64,000 nt of DNA, taken from Fragilaria crotonensis. Its lineage: Eukaryota; Bacillariophyta; Fragilariophyceae; Fragilariales; Fragilariaceae. Positions 1 through 12,537 of this stretch are shown here, piece by piece (position 1 is the stretch's first letter; each line of letters begins with the position of its first letter). The position numbers and the translations under genes are program-made. Below the pieces are notes generated by a model. The model was not told the DNA's origin. It made no database searches and saw only the letters and a program-made list of their open reading frames with translations. Location of the stretch: positions 1-64,000 of the forward strand of contig JAKSYS010000275.1 in NCBI GenBank assembly GCA_022925895.1, given 5' to 3'.

Positions 1-459
1 GTATATTTGTAACTGTATATTTCAATAGTCCAGCTCCAAGCATATTGCGATACTATTACGATCGAACGCGCAGCCGAAAAATGGATACATTCTTTCCTAA
101 TCTGCTAGTACGATTCACTCTCAGTGCAGCGTGCAGCATTAACAATTAGCAGTCACCACTCACGCACGACGGCTCGAGCTATCATATGACATACGCATTC
201 CACCGTGTGTTTTCTTGGGTAATTTGTGTACCAGGTACTAGTATTGTTTTTCTGCAGTGTAATGCTCCTTTTTTGCGCTGAACGCTTGATACATGTGATT
301 CACGATTCAAAACTATTATTATATAATCGTAGTCGGAGAAGCCATATTTGTACCCCACCCCACACACAAAAGGACTGAGACTCTAAAACAAGTTTTCGAA
401 GATATGTGTATGCGAGTTCGGTATTTCAACACTTTCTTAAACTAAAAGCTCCTATGTCA
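1..459. other. Intergenic, no gene recognised
   Basis: AT-rich sequence with only short open frames on both strands. I see no conserved motif, repeat array or splice-bounded exon that would support a gene. Confidence 0.5.
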
Positions 460-462
460 TAA

Positions 463-1193
463 GGCCAATCCTTATCTTGCGACGAAAAACCATTACCAAA
501 ATGCGATTTAATAGAAACCTAATAAAATCGCACGTCATTTTCGTTCTTGCGATTTTGTTACCCTACCGTAAACTGTAACGAAAACGTTATTCGAAGTAGT
601 CAAAACGGAATCTTGGTTTGCTGCTTCGTCCAGATCGGACATAGCATGACATGTCGCACGTCACGTACAAGTGCGACAAATCCAAATCATCAGCAAATGA
701 CGACTCCGGCACCTTTTTCAACACGCAACCATCGGCAGTGCTGTCGTCTTGTGAACGAGGACGCGGGAGTAGCTACTGATGAATCATAGTAAAAGCAAAG
801 CAGAGGAGGCCGTAGAATTGTCATTACAAACGAGGTTGTACTGTACAGTGTAGATTTGTTCTGTCTTACCGGCACTAGCTAGTCGTATTAGTATGTACTC
901 GCCTACTGTAGTCTGCAAGAACTCTGTCAGCCAATCAGCAACCTTCATTTTTAGGTGTCGCGAGGGAACATGGAATTTCAGTGCACTGTGGTCCATTTCG
1001 GTCGGCCAACCGAAATTAACTTAATTTCGGTTGCGAATAGGTTATGATTACAGAGACAACCAAATGGCACAAGCTTCATAACCCGTTAGGGACAAAGGGG
1101 GCCCATGGTAAGGGTTGATTTTCGTGACAACCAAAACCAAAATGACCCAAGACTCGTTTTGGTTTGGTTTTGGTGGCAAGATAAGGATTGGCC
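463..1193. mobile_element. Harbinger-like MITE (731 bp)
   Basis: The left end reads GGCCAATCCTTATCTTGC (463-480) and the right end is its exact reverse complement (1176-1193). The trinucleotide TAA flanks both sides (460-462 and 1194-1196), as a target-site duplication would. An 18-bp perfect terminal inverted repeat beginning GGCC with a TWA duplication is the signature of PIF/Harbinger-type elements and their Tourist-like MITEs. No transposase is encoded inside; the longest open frames are under 80 codons and look unlike proteins. The superfamily is inferred from the ends only. Confidence 0.75.
1008..1032. repeat. 25-bp palindrome inside MITE
   Basis: AACCGAAATTAA is followed after one base by its exact complement TTAATTTCGGTT, so the stretch can fold into a 12-bp hairpin. 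It lies in the right half of the Harbinger-like element. Confidence 0.8.
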
Positions 1194-1196
1194 TAA

Positions 1197-4100
1197 ATGA
1201 ACATTCAAACTCAGACGCCAGAATTCAATGATCAATGATATACACCGATACGCTTGCTTGTTTCATTGTGTAGAAAACGAATTTGATGACGTTTCGGTGA
1301 AATGCCAGGTTTGTCACTATTCATCCTTCTTATTTTGCATTAAATATCGGACGGAGGGAGTATGTGTTATGCGTCATGACATGGAGCGACTACATAGGCT
1401 GTACCTGGTTGCAATGAAGGAAAAATGGTAACCCATGAGAAGACCCTATGATAGCACAATATAATAGCATTACTAACCCTGCCTACCTAAAATTATCACG
1501 GCAAATTGCATGCTTCGTTCGTCTCACAATGGCGGTCAAAGATCTCTCAAGATCTCCGTTGTGTCTTGAGCTGCCGTGTTTCCTCAAAAGCATCTGGAAT
1601 CATTATTGAGCCCATGAGTTAAATGCTTTTGAAACACCACAACAGCACCAAAATTCACAAATGTATGGCAACATCGGTGAACACACCACTGCGCTCATTG
1701 TAGAAATGCCTCACTACTAGGGTCTCACGCACCATGCTTTAAAAAAAATCAACAATGAGAAGTTTAGTATGGCTCAGAACGTACTAGAATCGTTTAATGT
1801 CAAATAAATGTATATGAGGATCTACGTAACCTACTAAAATCATCATCATGATGCAACCATTTCAGATGATTGGATTAGCATCTCTTCTGATGTGGCTGGG
1901 TTGACTGGTCTCCAGTGGCATCCTCCTCTCTCTACTTGCATCAAAGCTGGTATGCTGTACCACCTGCAATACACCACATGTACTACCCTTAGTGTAGTGT
2001 CGTACAGTATACTACAATTACTACTAATAACCAGTACTGTACTACAATACAATGGCCATGTACTATTGTACTTGTTGGATGTACCAGTAGACTAGTAATA
2101 CAACAGTGCAGTGCAACAATAGAACACTGATCCTGTACAACAGTACAACTGCTGTACAAGCAGCCAACACTATTTGATCATACAGTAGAATGAGAAGTAG
2201 TTGACAACTCCTGCCGGAGACTCAGTGAGTCTCCTAGAGAATAAAAAAAAGAGACAGTTCAATTCCATCAGGGATGGGACTGCTCTCAAGTCTTCTATTA
2301 CTAGTCTCAAAACTTTTATAGTCAACAATTATCACCCCTTTAAACTAGCTACAAATTAATCTAAAACACTGGTTACTTCACGCGTAGGGCACCACCAATC
2401 CTCCTATACCTCCCCTGATCACGCCACCCATGGTATTTCTACTCATGCACCTTCTACCCTTCGTGTGACTCTCACCACTTCTTTAACATGAAGATGATCT
2501 CCTACTCTGTAACTTACAACCAATTTTTGCAACATGAAATGCCCCTCCTAGGTTAACTTTGTACATGAACATACTGCATAAAGAATTGAGTATACTACTC
2601 CAGCAAAATACTGCCTATCATGCTGATGCATTCCTAGACTGGTGTGATCCCAGCACCTCTTACAAGCTTATGCGTCTAAATAGTAGTGGAGTCAATATCA
2701 TAGCACTCCTCCAGAATTGTACTGCAGTACTACTACTACGACTCTAGTTTGTACCGTCCGATGGGGGTTGATCAACCCCATACTTGCCATCAACGTTGGA
2801 AATGCTTCCCATTACCAAGGACAACGTCTTTTGGACTCAAAACTTGGCCAATCTCCTTCGAACAGCGAAAACTTTTGTGGTTTAAGGAGAGGATTAATCA
2901 CAGTTGTTTGAAATTGAGTTATTCAATATACTAGTAGCTGGGACTGAAAATTTCAAGGTGAATATTTTCATTTGCTGGAATATTTGACCTTCTTCTTGAT
3001 GTCACATTGTGCACAGCTCATTGAGATCAACATGAAGAATTGAGTCAAGGAGGAGCAGCGTTGATGATCAATCCATTGATTTATCACAGCCTTAAGGGCA
3101 CCAGCAACGTGAAATGAGCATTTGTGTGCAGGAAGCTCTTGCTGTTGATTTGGTCCCTTGTTCTTAGAGCCTGAGCAAAATTTTGAGCTTTGACAATCTC
3201 ATGCTAAGTTGAGGAGGCTCTATCAAGAAATTACTCAATTCAATTTTCAAAATGTGAAGGGTGGTGAGACTATCCATCGCAAATGCGGAATGAGAGCTAG
3301 AGACTTGAATAGGGACTTAAACATTAGAAGCCATCATTGAGAGAAATATGAATGTGCTGGTCCCTGTGGGCAGTTTGAAGGATCCAGTCACATCATATTT
3401 ATGTTTTGACACTTAGAGGTAGGCAATTGAAACCACAGGTTCTCTTGCTTTTGTTGAAGGTAATCAACAGGACTGGCATATCTGTTGTCATGAAAAGGAG
3501 GCAGGTGGATGCTGGTGATCACTTCATTACTAATGATTGGGCATTGCCTGAGTTAGAGGAACAACATTGACCCACCATTAGCATGCAATGGCTATGTTCT
3601 CTTTTGGATTTGTAGAGATGGTGGCTGAGTAATGCCTTGTTGTGGCCTTCAATGATTGCCACCACTCTGGAAAATTTTCAATCCCATCCATATGATGGCG
3701 CTGGCCAATCTTTGAGTTACAGGGCCAATACGAAAGGTTTCTGGTCACTGCGCAGAGAAGCATCTCCACTACCTACACTTCATCAATCATGACAAAGCAA
3801 AGGTTAAATGATGATGAACTTCCCTTGTGTCGATGGACAAGCAAGCAGGAAAGGAGGGCTGGCTGCTGCGTGTGAAGAGAAAATTCTTTCATTGGCTTCT
3901 GGTGACTAGACAATGCCATCTTCTGCATCGGATAGGTCTGTCAAAGAGAATAGGAAGACAAATCAGCATACAATGAGTGCCAATCTCATCAGATGTGGTC
4001 TGCCACCATGATACAAATGGTGAGAACTTAAGATGAGCGGAAACACCAGAGACGTCGGAACAAATAGGGAGGGCCACATTGCTTGTGCAGCATTTCAAAG

Positions 4101-5881
4101 TTTCAAGTACCAGGGAATACGCAAGTACTAAGAACACCGAAAACTACAAGGTACTCCAGTACTTGTACAGTACTAGCAGGTGGATGTACACGATGTACAT
4201 AAAAATGTGAAATGGGAAACCCCGCCGAGTTCAACTTGTACCAATTACTACTTGTAGTCCAAGGTAGCTAGTATGTACAGGTACTTCTAGTGAGGTCAAC
4301 TTGCTCTGCCCAACCAACAAAGGGCACCTCAGGCTAATGCAAACAGAGGAAACTTTGGCCATTGTCGGAAATCAACATCATTTTTGTTTGGTCTGACAAA
4401 ATCCAATGCTTACTTAATTCCTTTCTTCTTGGCTAAAGGCACTTAACAAATTCATATTTGTCAGTACATGCTTAATGGCAATTCATGCATACGGGCATCC
4501 AGCCAGATGCTTCGGACAAAAGACCGCATGCTTAGGGCATTCCTTAACCAGACAAATATATTGTCACGTTGGACAGATTGAAAAGCATCAAATACCGCCG
4601 TGTTGGGCCAAGCCGGCCGGCTCAAGCAAGTGTGTCCGTCCCTTACCCTCCTCTGATAGTGATTTGAAACTGATATCACGGATACACTAATGTCTATTCA
4701 ATTGATAAACATTGCTTCACAACTAAGATTTATATGCATTTTTAACATTTTATTCAATCAATAATGAATGATGATTGTCACCATGAAGAAGAGAAAGATG
4801 ACTCCACTTTTTGCAATTGCAATTGCAGAACTGGTTGCACCACCCAAAGAGCAGGCCATCTACAAGGAGGAAGAATATGAAGATTGCGCATCCAAGGTGG
4901 TAAACTTACCCAAAACATTATTGTGTTGGAATGCAAAATCTTGTTCGTCCTATCCAAATGCAGGATTTGTTTGGCAGTATAACTGATGATGAAGCATACT
5001 ATACTAGCTCTATTTTCAGCTTTCATGAGGCCACCTGTGATGACCCTGATGCAACACCTGGTTTTGTCAATGCTCAATGCATCTAAGGGTGCACCTTAGC
5101 TAACCAGACCATTTTGTTGACATGGTGGACCAAACTTGCACAGTCAATCCGAGTTTGGTTAAAATAGGCGTTTTTCATTCCTTACCAACCGTCGTGCCCA
5201 CTGGACTTTTCTGCTTGCTGTGTGGTTGACAAAAATTACACTCGGTGGCATTTGCTGACGTAGTTACATACTTTGTCATAGATTCCATCACCAAGCATTT
5301 GTGTAAAATTCCTCAAGCCATCATCTGGTGCACAATAGCATCAAAACAACACATTACAAATTCTTGCAAATGTTTGAACCTTGAACTAGAGATCTCCAGA
5401 CCTCGTAAGGAGACACGGACCATGATGACTGATAAGAAGGATGCTACAGTACAGCAGCCTTCTTGCTTGTCAACATTATCCGTAGTTGGCCAGTTTTCTC
5501 ATCACTGGCTTGGACTCCATTGAGACTTCTCAAGTTTGTTTTGTTGTATGTCAAACAACGCTGGACAAAGCAAGGCGCACCTTTCTCTTCAGGAGTTCAA
5601 CATTATTGCCATCTTGCATGAAATATTCTCCAAATCTCTCCTCATCAAAATGCCCATTTTGTCAAAACAATCATCTTTGGTGAGCGATCGGAACATTGCC
5701 ACAAAACCGCACAGACCCTGATGCATGTCAATAATGGCGACAAGTGTTGATAATAATGATAAGAACTAATTATCGGGTTGTCACCGCTCTCAGTCTTTGT
5801 TCAAGACCGAAAAGTGTACCCCACCATGGCCACGTCATATTTCAGGGTCGCGACGGTTATATAATCCTAACCCAAATGTCC
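1197..5881. other. Long stretch without confident gene
   Basis: About 4.7 kb of AT-rich sequence with open frames no longer than about 100 codons. It holds short GTAC-rich palindromic patches around 2000-2160 and 4140-4290. A cysteine-rich piece at 4764-4985 may be the remnant of a CXC-domain protein. I could not assemble a convincing coding sequence. It may be decayed transposon sequence. Confidence 0.45.
4764..4986 (+). pseudogene. Possible decayed CXC (Cys-rich) domain
   Basis: From the ATG at 4764 a short frame contains FCNCNCRTGCTTQRAG, spaced like the first half of a Tesmin/TSO1-type CXC zinc-binding domain. After a change of frame the next segment reads YKEEEYEDCASK, resembling the second half of such a module. 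The frame stops at 4880. CXC-type domains occur in transposon-encoded proteins as well as host regulators. Similarity is by eye over about 40 residues, so this is a weak call. Confidence 0.25.
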
Positions 5882-6445
5882 CTAAGTTGTCGATGCCCTC
5901 GTTGCGCCAGTAACGGTACGTTGAACTCCGTAAAACTGGGTCAATAACGTCTGTCGTTTCCCATCCTGTAGCATACATTTTCTTGCCATGGCTGTGTACC
6001 GTAGCCACCTTCTCCGGGTGGCTGCTGGGCTTTGCTTGATGATTGACTCTAGTAAAGGCCGCTGACAGTAGTGTCGGTCTGCTACGGTTAACTGGTTTGG
6101 TTGAGCATAGATGTGGCGTATCTCAGCCAGTTCGGAGTCTCGTATTTCTTGTAGGGATGTCTCATTGGTGCCGTGTAGAACTTGGTTCCTGCTCCGCCAT
6201 AGGTGGCTTGCTAAGCGATGAAACTGTTTCAATGGCAACAAGTGTTGATGAAGCTTTCACACCCCAATCTGCTTGAGAAATGGCTTCAAATGGGGAGGAA
6301 GGAGGCAGAATATGGTCAGACAAACAATGTGCGAAACTTGTTGCCAATCGGACCAGAATCGATGCCTAGTATCACCCGGGCTGGTATCGTGTACTCCAGT
6401 GTCTTCTTCAAAAACGGTGTCGAGCCGGGTCCATGGTTTTGCCAT
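5882..6445 (-). pseudogene. Retroelement reverse-transcriptase tail remnant
   Basis: The frame 6241-5882 contains HLWRSRNQVLHGTNETS, then DRHYCQRPLLESIIKQS and RRWLRY. A W..RN..LHG block followed by a basic helical tail is commonly seen after the reverse transcriptase domain of non-LTR-type polyproteins. The same frame continues upstream to about 6445 but is broken by one TGA. The catalytic reverse transcriptase domain is absent, so this is a 3' fragment. The family assignment rests on pattern memory and is moderate at best. Confidence 0.4.
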
Positions 6446-6544
6446 GCCAAGAAAAACCGAAAATGTTCTTGTTTTGATTTATGTCAACTTTTAAAAGTTA
6501 TAATTTAGTTTACACAAAAATGTGGTCGATCAAGATTGTGGATT

Positions 6545-6571
6545 CGATTAGAATGCAAGGAAATGACGTCA
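6545..6571 (+). repeat. 27-bp CRE-bearing motif, copy 1
   Basis: Begins CGATTAGAATGC and ends with the palindrome TGACGTCA. An identical copy in reverse orientation lies at 6683-6709, so the two form a perfect 27-bp inverted repeat with a 111-bp spacer. Further exact copies lie at 13243-13269 and 18313-18339. Confidence 0.9.
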
Positions 6572-6682
6572 AGCCGTACGAGTACCAATCCAGCATGCTC
6601 TCCTTCTCCTATACTACTGTCGTACTGTAGTACTGTATCACCGTAGGTAGCACATGAAAGGTTCAGTACAATGACGTCATCC

Positions 6683-6709
6683 TGACGTCATTTCCTTGCA
6701 TTCTAATCG
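6683..6709 (-). repeat. 27-bp CRE-bearing motif, copy 2
   Basis: Exact reverse complement of the copy at 6545-6571. An extra ATGACGTCAT palindrome sits just inside it at 6671-6680. The nearest gene is ALG9, about 460 bases downstream, so a promoter role is possible but unproven. Confidence 0.9.
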
Positions 6710-7172
6710 AAACTATCATACAGTACGACGGTGCACGCTGAGCTCTGAGAGTACTCCAGTACAATTGTACTCTGGTTAATGTTTACTAATTTTTGTACGC
6801 ATATTTCAGAGTGTATGGAATACGAATGTTATGATACTGCCGTGATACGTAATACGCATTGCACTAGTAGTAGATATTACTGGCAAAAAGTATGATAGTA
6901 CTCGGTACCGCTACTCTGAGCTCTGAGTACAGCACAGGTACTTGTACTACATACGAAGCAACGATAGGGGCTACCGGTTCCTGGTACTGTACCCTACTAC
7001 CGGTAGAGAGTTACAAGTACCAGAGTAGCCCAGGATTGGTCAAAGGACCCAAGGTACGCTGGTACGCTCGGATCGCTTGCAAAGACTGGCCATTAGCCAT
7101 GTCGCACAATTTGCACCCCAACGCTCATGCCGAACTGCACATCCTGAGCCGGTGGGACTCTGCGGATCGAGA

Positions 7173-8833
7173 ATGGAATGGAAGTACATAGTCCCGTTGT
7201 ACATTTCGTGGCGAATCTACGCTGCGAATCGCATGCCCATTCTGGACTGTGACGAAGTTTTCAACTATTGGAGCCACTCCACTTTCTAAGTTATGGTGAT
7301 GGCTTGCAAACATGGGAGTATGCGCCACACTATGCGCTTCGAACTTACGCATATATACTTCAATGCAATGGTATAGTTGGCTCGCGTCTAAGTCCTCCGT
7401 CGCTTCCTTTGTGGCGCCGATGCTAGTAGGTCATCAAGTCACCACTGCCAAGCTAGCAACCTTTGTACTGCTTAGGTCCACACTGGCTGCTTTGTCAGCA
7501 TGTGCGGAATTGCTACTTCTCACCGCTATCTCCGAAGACGTACCATTTCACGAATCGCTCACGAGACAAACCCTGGTGTCCAAGAACGTTTCCTATGCAG
7601 CTGCCCTCCTCTTCCTCACATCAACTGGAATGACCCACGCAGCGGGAGCCTACCTTCCATCATCGTCAGTAATGATTCTGTGGATGATCTGTGCGTCGTG
7701 CTACGTGCGATTGCAAGTTCGAACTTTCTGTGCACTTGCGGTAGTTGCGACCTTGTGCTTGGGTTGGCCCTTCGGTGTTATTGTCTTTGTCCCGATGGGG
7801 GTCGATCTTCTTCGTCGCGACAGATCTCCGATTAGACTGTTGTTTGGAGTTGCCCTTTGGGCTTGTGTCGTGCAAGCTGCCGTCATGTTTCTGGATTATA
7901 AACACTACGGCAAGTGGACCTCTGCCGTTCTCAACATCTTTCGATACAACGCACAAAGCGGTGGGGATGAGCTCTACGGGATAGAGCCAGCTTCCTTTTA
8001 TTTCAAGAATTTATCTCTCAACTTCAATTATGCTGCGTTGCTGAGTATTCTTTTCCTTCCAGCCTCTGCGCTTCTCAGACTTTGCAGGAGGCCTCTACCA
8101 ACGTCCTTGATTGTACTCATCGCTCCACTCTACCTTTGGCTTGCAATTGTTGTGCCACGACCTCACAAGGAGGAGCGCTTCCTTTTCCCAGTTTATCCAC
8201 CCCCTGGTAATTGCATCTGTCGTTGTGGTTCAGCAAGCGTGGGATGCGACGTGCCTGGGACGACGGTTCAGATCCAATGTGTTGAGGCAGAACCTATGGA
8301 TTCTTTGTTTGCTGCCATCATGTTTCATATCTCTAAGTCGCAGCATGGCCCTCTCCAAATACTACACAGCACCCCTTAAGGTGCTTGCCGCTCTGCCAGT
8401 GTCAGCTCCAGGCGTGGTTTGCACCTGCGGCGAATGGTACAGATTTCCGTCAAGCTATTATCTGCCTGAGGGGTACCAGCTCGCCTTCCTTCCGTCTTCA
8501 TTTTCTGGTCAGCTTCCGAAGTATTTTGAAGCCGAAGGAAGTCGCGCTGGTTCCAACTTTAACGATGTCAACAGAGAGGAGCAAGATCGCTATGTCAACC
8601 CCGAATCCTGTGACTACATTTTTGAATTGGAAACGTCCCCTGATGCCGATTGCCTTAAAGTGATGATGGGCTCGTCAGCAGAATGGACGAAATTGGTGGA
8701 TGTGCCGTTTCTGAACGCTAAAGAAACCGCCATTCTACATCGCATTCTCTACGTACCCTTCCTGCATAAAGGCGAGTACAATTCCTATTCCTTATACGCC
8801 AAAACGGTGAGTGCTGAGCCTATGGCTACTTGA
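7173..8833 (+). CDS. ALG9: ALG9 alpha-1,2-mannosyltransferase (frameshifted)
   Basis: Encodes a GT22-family mannosyltransferase of the ER membrane, which adds alpha-1,2-mannose from dolichol-phosphate-mannose to the lumenal lipid-linked N-glycan precursor. The start at 7173 is the first ATG in the frame. The sequence then gives LDCDEVFNYW and, after a frame change, YGDGLQTWEYAPHYALRTYAY, the conserved first lumenal loop with the catalytic aspartate. Multiple hydrophobic spans follow. HKEERFLFPVYP near 8165-8200 is the family signature and separates ALG9 from ALG12 and PIG-B. EWYRFPSSYYLPEG and SGQLPKYF near the C-terminus also match ALG9. Three frame changes occur: near 7268 (a G seems missing), near 7365, and near 8200 (an extra C). 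They could be real inactivation or homopolymer errors. The reading after 8810 contains a GTGAGT, so the true C-terminus could differ by a few residues. Confidence 0.88.
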
Positions 8834-10180
8834 CTTGAATCTGGAAGGACCAAAGGATTAGGAAAAGGACAAAAATTACTACGGTTTCTGATATCCAAAA
8901 TTCTGTGATTAGTGTTCCATTTTGGATGATGGTTCGTGCTAGAACTGTGTTTCAGAGCTCTTGATCCGAACCGCAAAACTCAACCTTTTTCTCTGTCGTA
9001 TAGAAATAGTTTGATGAAGGTGGAAGGTGACTGAGTCATTAGGCATGAGTGGATGTTTCCTCAACAGTTATGGTAAGGTTGCTGGTCACGTCGCAATGTG
9101 TCTTCTTCTTTCAATGTGATGATCATAACATTATTGGAGCTGTCTGACTTTATCACGTTGTGATGAACACATTTTTTTAACGCTATATATGATCTGATTC
9201 TCTGACATCTCGGTTTTTGGTCCAAATTTGTGACACGTAATTGAGTTCTCACATCCTGCCCTACTCTCCTATGAAAGGTGTCGATGGGTAAGTTCAGCCA
9301 GGTCACGTCTCGAAAATCCTTCACTATCCGACGATATGATGATACCTATTCCAATTGCTGTCTGAAACACGCGTGTCGACAAAATTATTCACATAAACTG
9401 ATCTCGAAAACGTAGCCCACCGGCTATGCCGCACCGACACGAACGATCTCTAACTCATCGTGTTTGCTCCCACCGTGCAATGTGATACAGGGGGATATTT
9501 GGCTCTCCATTGGTAAGTTGCACCTATGTTTCTATGTAACACACAGAATTGAAAATGATGAAGCAATCGTAACCTTTATGACTACTGGCAACAGAACTCA
9601 TTGTGTTGATATTTCGATTGAGACTCCTGATCCTTTATTCACTCGCTTCGATCTTGTAACAGTTTATCTTTGATCACTCACTCCATATCCCTCTTGTTTT
9701 CAGGATGTCCTCAAGGGGAACTGCACATTGTTCGTGCTCGCCTCGCGAAGTAGCGCTCACTGTCGCTCTGAAATAAGGAGGTGTGTTTATTCGTCCCGTC
9801 CATGTTCTCCGATTGCCTACCATCGAGCTAGGCCAAGGATGGGTGGGGCTCTACATTGGCTATCAGTTTTCGTCCCACCCACTCAATTGCTTACCAACTC
9901 AATACTCGGAGACCAGAGCAGTGGATGGCTAAGGGTAGTAGTTTTGGAGAATGCAGCACCGGATTACTTTCAAGCTTCATTTCATTCGAGTCGGCCTTGC
10001 CCTCACTCACCCAAGGTTGTCGTCCTGTTCGTGCAATTGAAGTGGTTTGTTATCACGGACGAAAATTGAGGCCTCACGACTTTTATGACCATGCCTTTCA
10101 CCAGAGTGGAGTAGCAGAGCTAGCCTCGATTGAGAGCTGGATTGATACTGGAGTAATAGAGTAGTAGTAGTATGTACTTG
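8834..10180. other. Intergenic, no confident gene
   Basis: Holds small open frames only. At 9680-9705 a pyrimidine-rich run ends TTTTCAG before an open frame to 10069, which looks like a 3' splice site, but the downstream peptide resembles nothing I know. The segment may contain an unrecognised exon or a long 3' region. Confidence 0.35.
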
Positions 10181-10534
10181 CTCCTGCCTGGATGGCCGAG
10201 ACTTATAGTTGCATTCGTTCTCGGGATGAAGATAAGATTGATGTACATGCCTTTATTGGAATGGCTTTATTTCCTTGATATGCCTTAATTGCATCGTATC
10301 CCGCATCCCGCACTAGATCAAGAGCTTACTTCACATCTGTGGTTTAAGCGTATGTAGTAAGTACTTTCTCCTGCCTGGATGGCCATGATTCATAGTTGCA
10401 TTCGTTCTCGGGATGAAAATAGGAATGATAAATATGCCTCTTTAAAATTGCTACATTTGCTTGATATGCCTCAATTGCATCGTATCCCGCAATAGATCAA
10501 CAGCTTACTTCGCATCTGCGGTTTAAGCGCATGT
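10181..10534. repeat. Tandem duplication of about 180-187 bp
   Basis: CTCCTGCCTGGATGGCC starts at 10181 and again at 10368. TTGCATTCGTTCTCGGGATGA, TTGCATCGTATCCCGCA and GGTTTAAGCG recur in the same order in both halves. The copies differ by substitutions and small indels, so this is an older direct duplication. It abuts and slightly overlaps the 3' end of the neighbouring TPR gene. Confidence 0.85.
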
Positions 10535-12202
10535 TACACGGTGACCAGACATTTTGCTCCCATTCACGGTTTTTTTTGGCATCCAATAGTTAAGATCAAT
10601 CGAATCATCTGCCTCCGATGAGCAGTAGAAGATGCTGCATCCTGCAGTAGGATACTTCAACACCTGGTAATTGACTTGGCCCATGAGCTTCTGTGTCATC
10701 TTCAAATCATTTGGATCCGTGCTTTCCGATTCGAGCTGAATATCTTCAAGAGCGCACAGCGACTTGAGGGCAGACTCAAAGTCTTGTAACTTGAGTTCAA
10801 CGAAAATGATCTTTTGCAGAGTCTTGCCGCAATCGGTCTGGGTTTCAGCGTATGATTTCTCCTGACTACAATAAAGCTCCTTGAGAGTCTGTGGTGGAAT
10901 TTTGGTTAGTACAAGCAGGACACCGACTTATTCACCCGGAGAAAAAAAACAAACACTCACGGCCAATGCCTTGTCGTAAGAGCCTTGGACTGCGTAGGCG
11001 TAGCCTAGGTTGTCGAGGGTACTTAGCACCAATTTGTTGTCAGCTCCAAGAAGCAACTTTTGGATCGCCAACGACTCATTAAAAGTCGAAATCGCTGACC
11101 TGTAATTCTCTTGCTCGAGATCAATGTAGCCTTTATTGCACATAGTGGAAGCCATGGTGAGAAAGCCAGGCTTGGTGGCTGGGTTCGTGAACGAAAACGA
11201 CGAAACCTCTCCAAGCGTTTTCTTCTGCAATTGAATTGCATCAACGAAGGCGTCCTTGGCTGCTTCAAATTTTTTACTCTCGAAATTCACACAACCAATG
11301 TTGTTCAAAACTTTCGCGACTTTGAGATTGGTCTCCTTGACTTCCTCGGGAAGAACTACATCGTCTGCTTCAGCTTCCCTCATCTCCAAAGCCTCCATGA
11401 AAGTCTCAAGTGAATCCGAGTATTCTTTCATTGAGAGCAGAACGATTCCTAGTTCGACAAGCGAATCCTGCATGAAGGAAATTGGCTGTTGAGGGAGATC
11501 CATCGATACGTATCCTTTCGCAAAGGTCTCTGAACTTACCGCGACTTTCGGGTCGTCTGGACCCAGGGTTACCTTGCGGATACGAACCGCTTCTTCTATG
11601 GCATCCATAGCGTCGGCAAGTTTCCCTGCTCGAAGGTTCGCAATTCCTACATTGTGCAATGCTGCGCCAACTCGATGGTGAGTCTCCCGAAGCGTTCCAG
11701 GATCGACGCCAGAATCGACTCAAACTTCTTCAGCGCTTTGAGAACTTTCCACTCTATCATTATCCTGGAGGTTAGCCAATGTCGTGGACACAGAAGCAGG
11801 CTACCCTTGTACACTTCAGCACTTACTCTCATGTATTTGCATGCCTGACCATGACGAGCACGTATGTCGCGGTCAAACTCAGCGAGGCTATCCTCGTCTG
11901 CGGTATCCAAATCAGACTTGAAAGACTCTGATAGCTGCCTACCTTTTTTCCACGCCGAGAGTTGCTTGGGTATTGATCTTCTATGCTGTCGCTGCCAACA
12001 CTGTCATCAGAGTAGTCAGTTTCGTCTCTGGTTTCAGTTCTTGTGGCAGCATTGAACCAATTGCGAAGAAGCCGCCTTTGCTTGACCGTTCATCTTCGGT
12101 CACGGTCTCTGCTTGTGAGAGACGGTTTGCGGCTGACCATGTTTCTTTGCCCTCTGGTGGTGTTTCAAGGTTTATCACCTTCACAGCAAACCAAATTGTC
12201 AA
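10523..12202 (-). CDS. Kinesin-light-chain-like TPR protein (disrupted)
   Basis: A protein of tandem 42-residue tetratricopeptide repeats of the kinesin-light-chain type, expected to be a protein-protein scaffold; the partner is unknown. Repeats visible are AALHNVGIANLRAGKLADAM, LVELGIVLLSMKEYSDSLET, VLNNIGCVNFESKKFEAAKD, CNKGYIDLEQENYRSAIST and LDNLGYAYAVQGSYDKALA. Two introns are clear: 10890-10960 (71 bp, GTGAGT..CAG) and 11765-11826 (62 bp, GTAAGT..CAG). The last exon ends at 10523. Between 11690 and 11764 the coding frame changes twice: KALKKFESILAS lies in one frame and DPGTLRETHHRVG in another, and simple splicing runs into a TGA at 11720-11722. Upstream, an acidic linker (TDYSDDSVGSDSIEDQ) and a basic segment are open in different frames, so the N-terminus near 12202 is uncertain. 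It is either a recent pseudogene or a gene with sequence errors. Confidence 0.75.
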
Positions 12203-12537
12203 GCAAAATGATAACTTGTTCGATGTCAGCTGTCAGGCTCAGCGGCGATATCCAACACTATACGCGAAGTGAGCGAGGCGAACGTTTTTTAATCCAAGTA
12301 TATGATCCTGTTTAAAAAGGATTAATCCAGAAGGGCGTGCGGCGTGCGTCTCTGGCACCAATCCCTACCATACTTTGTAGACCCTGGTACTAGTACTTTA
12401 ATAGTCTTTTTCAATTCTCTATATATATGTGTAGGATATATATGAAGCGAAGATCGACGATTATGCGCAAGTAAGAGTGGCGCTCCAAGCATGGATCACG
12501 AATCACAATCCCAACAATTCAGATACTCCAGTCTCCA

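Noticed and set aside
6545-6709. 165-bp MITE bounded by the 27-bp inverted repeat
   Set aside because: No target duplication flanks it, and the other two copies of the motif are single, so a transposon reading is not supported.
11720-12130. In-frame TGA codons in the TPR gene as selenocysteine or reassigned codons
   Set aside because: The frame also shifts nearby, no selenoprotein family fits, and TGA ends other genes in the window normally.
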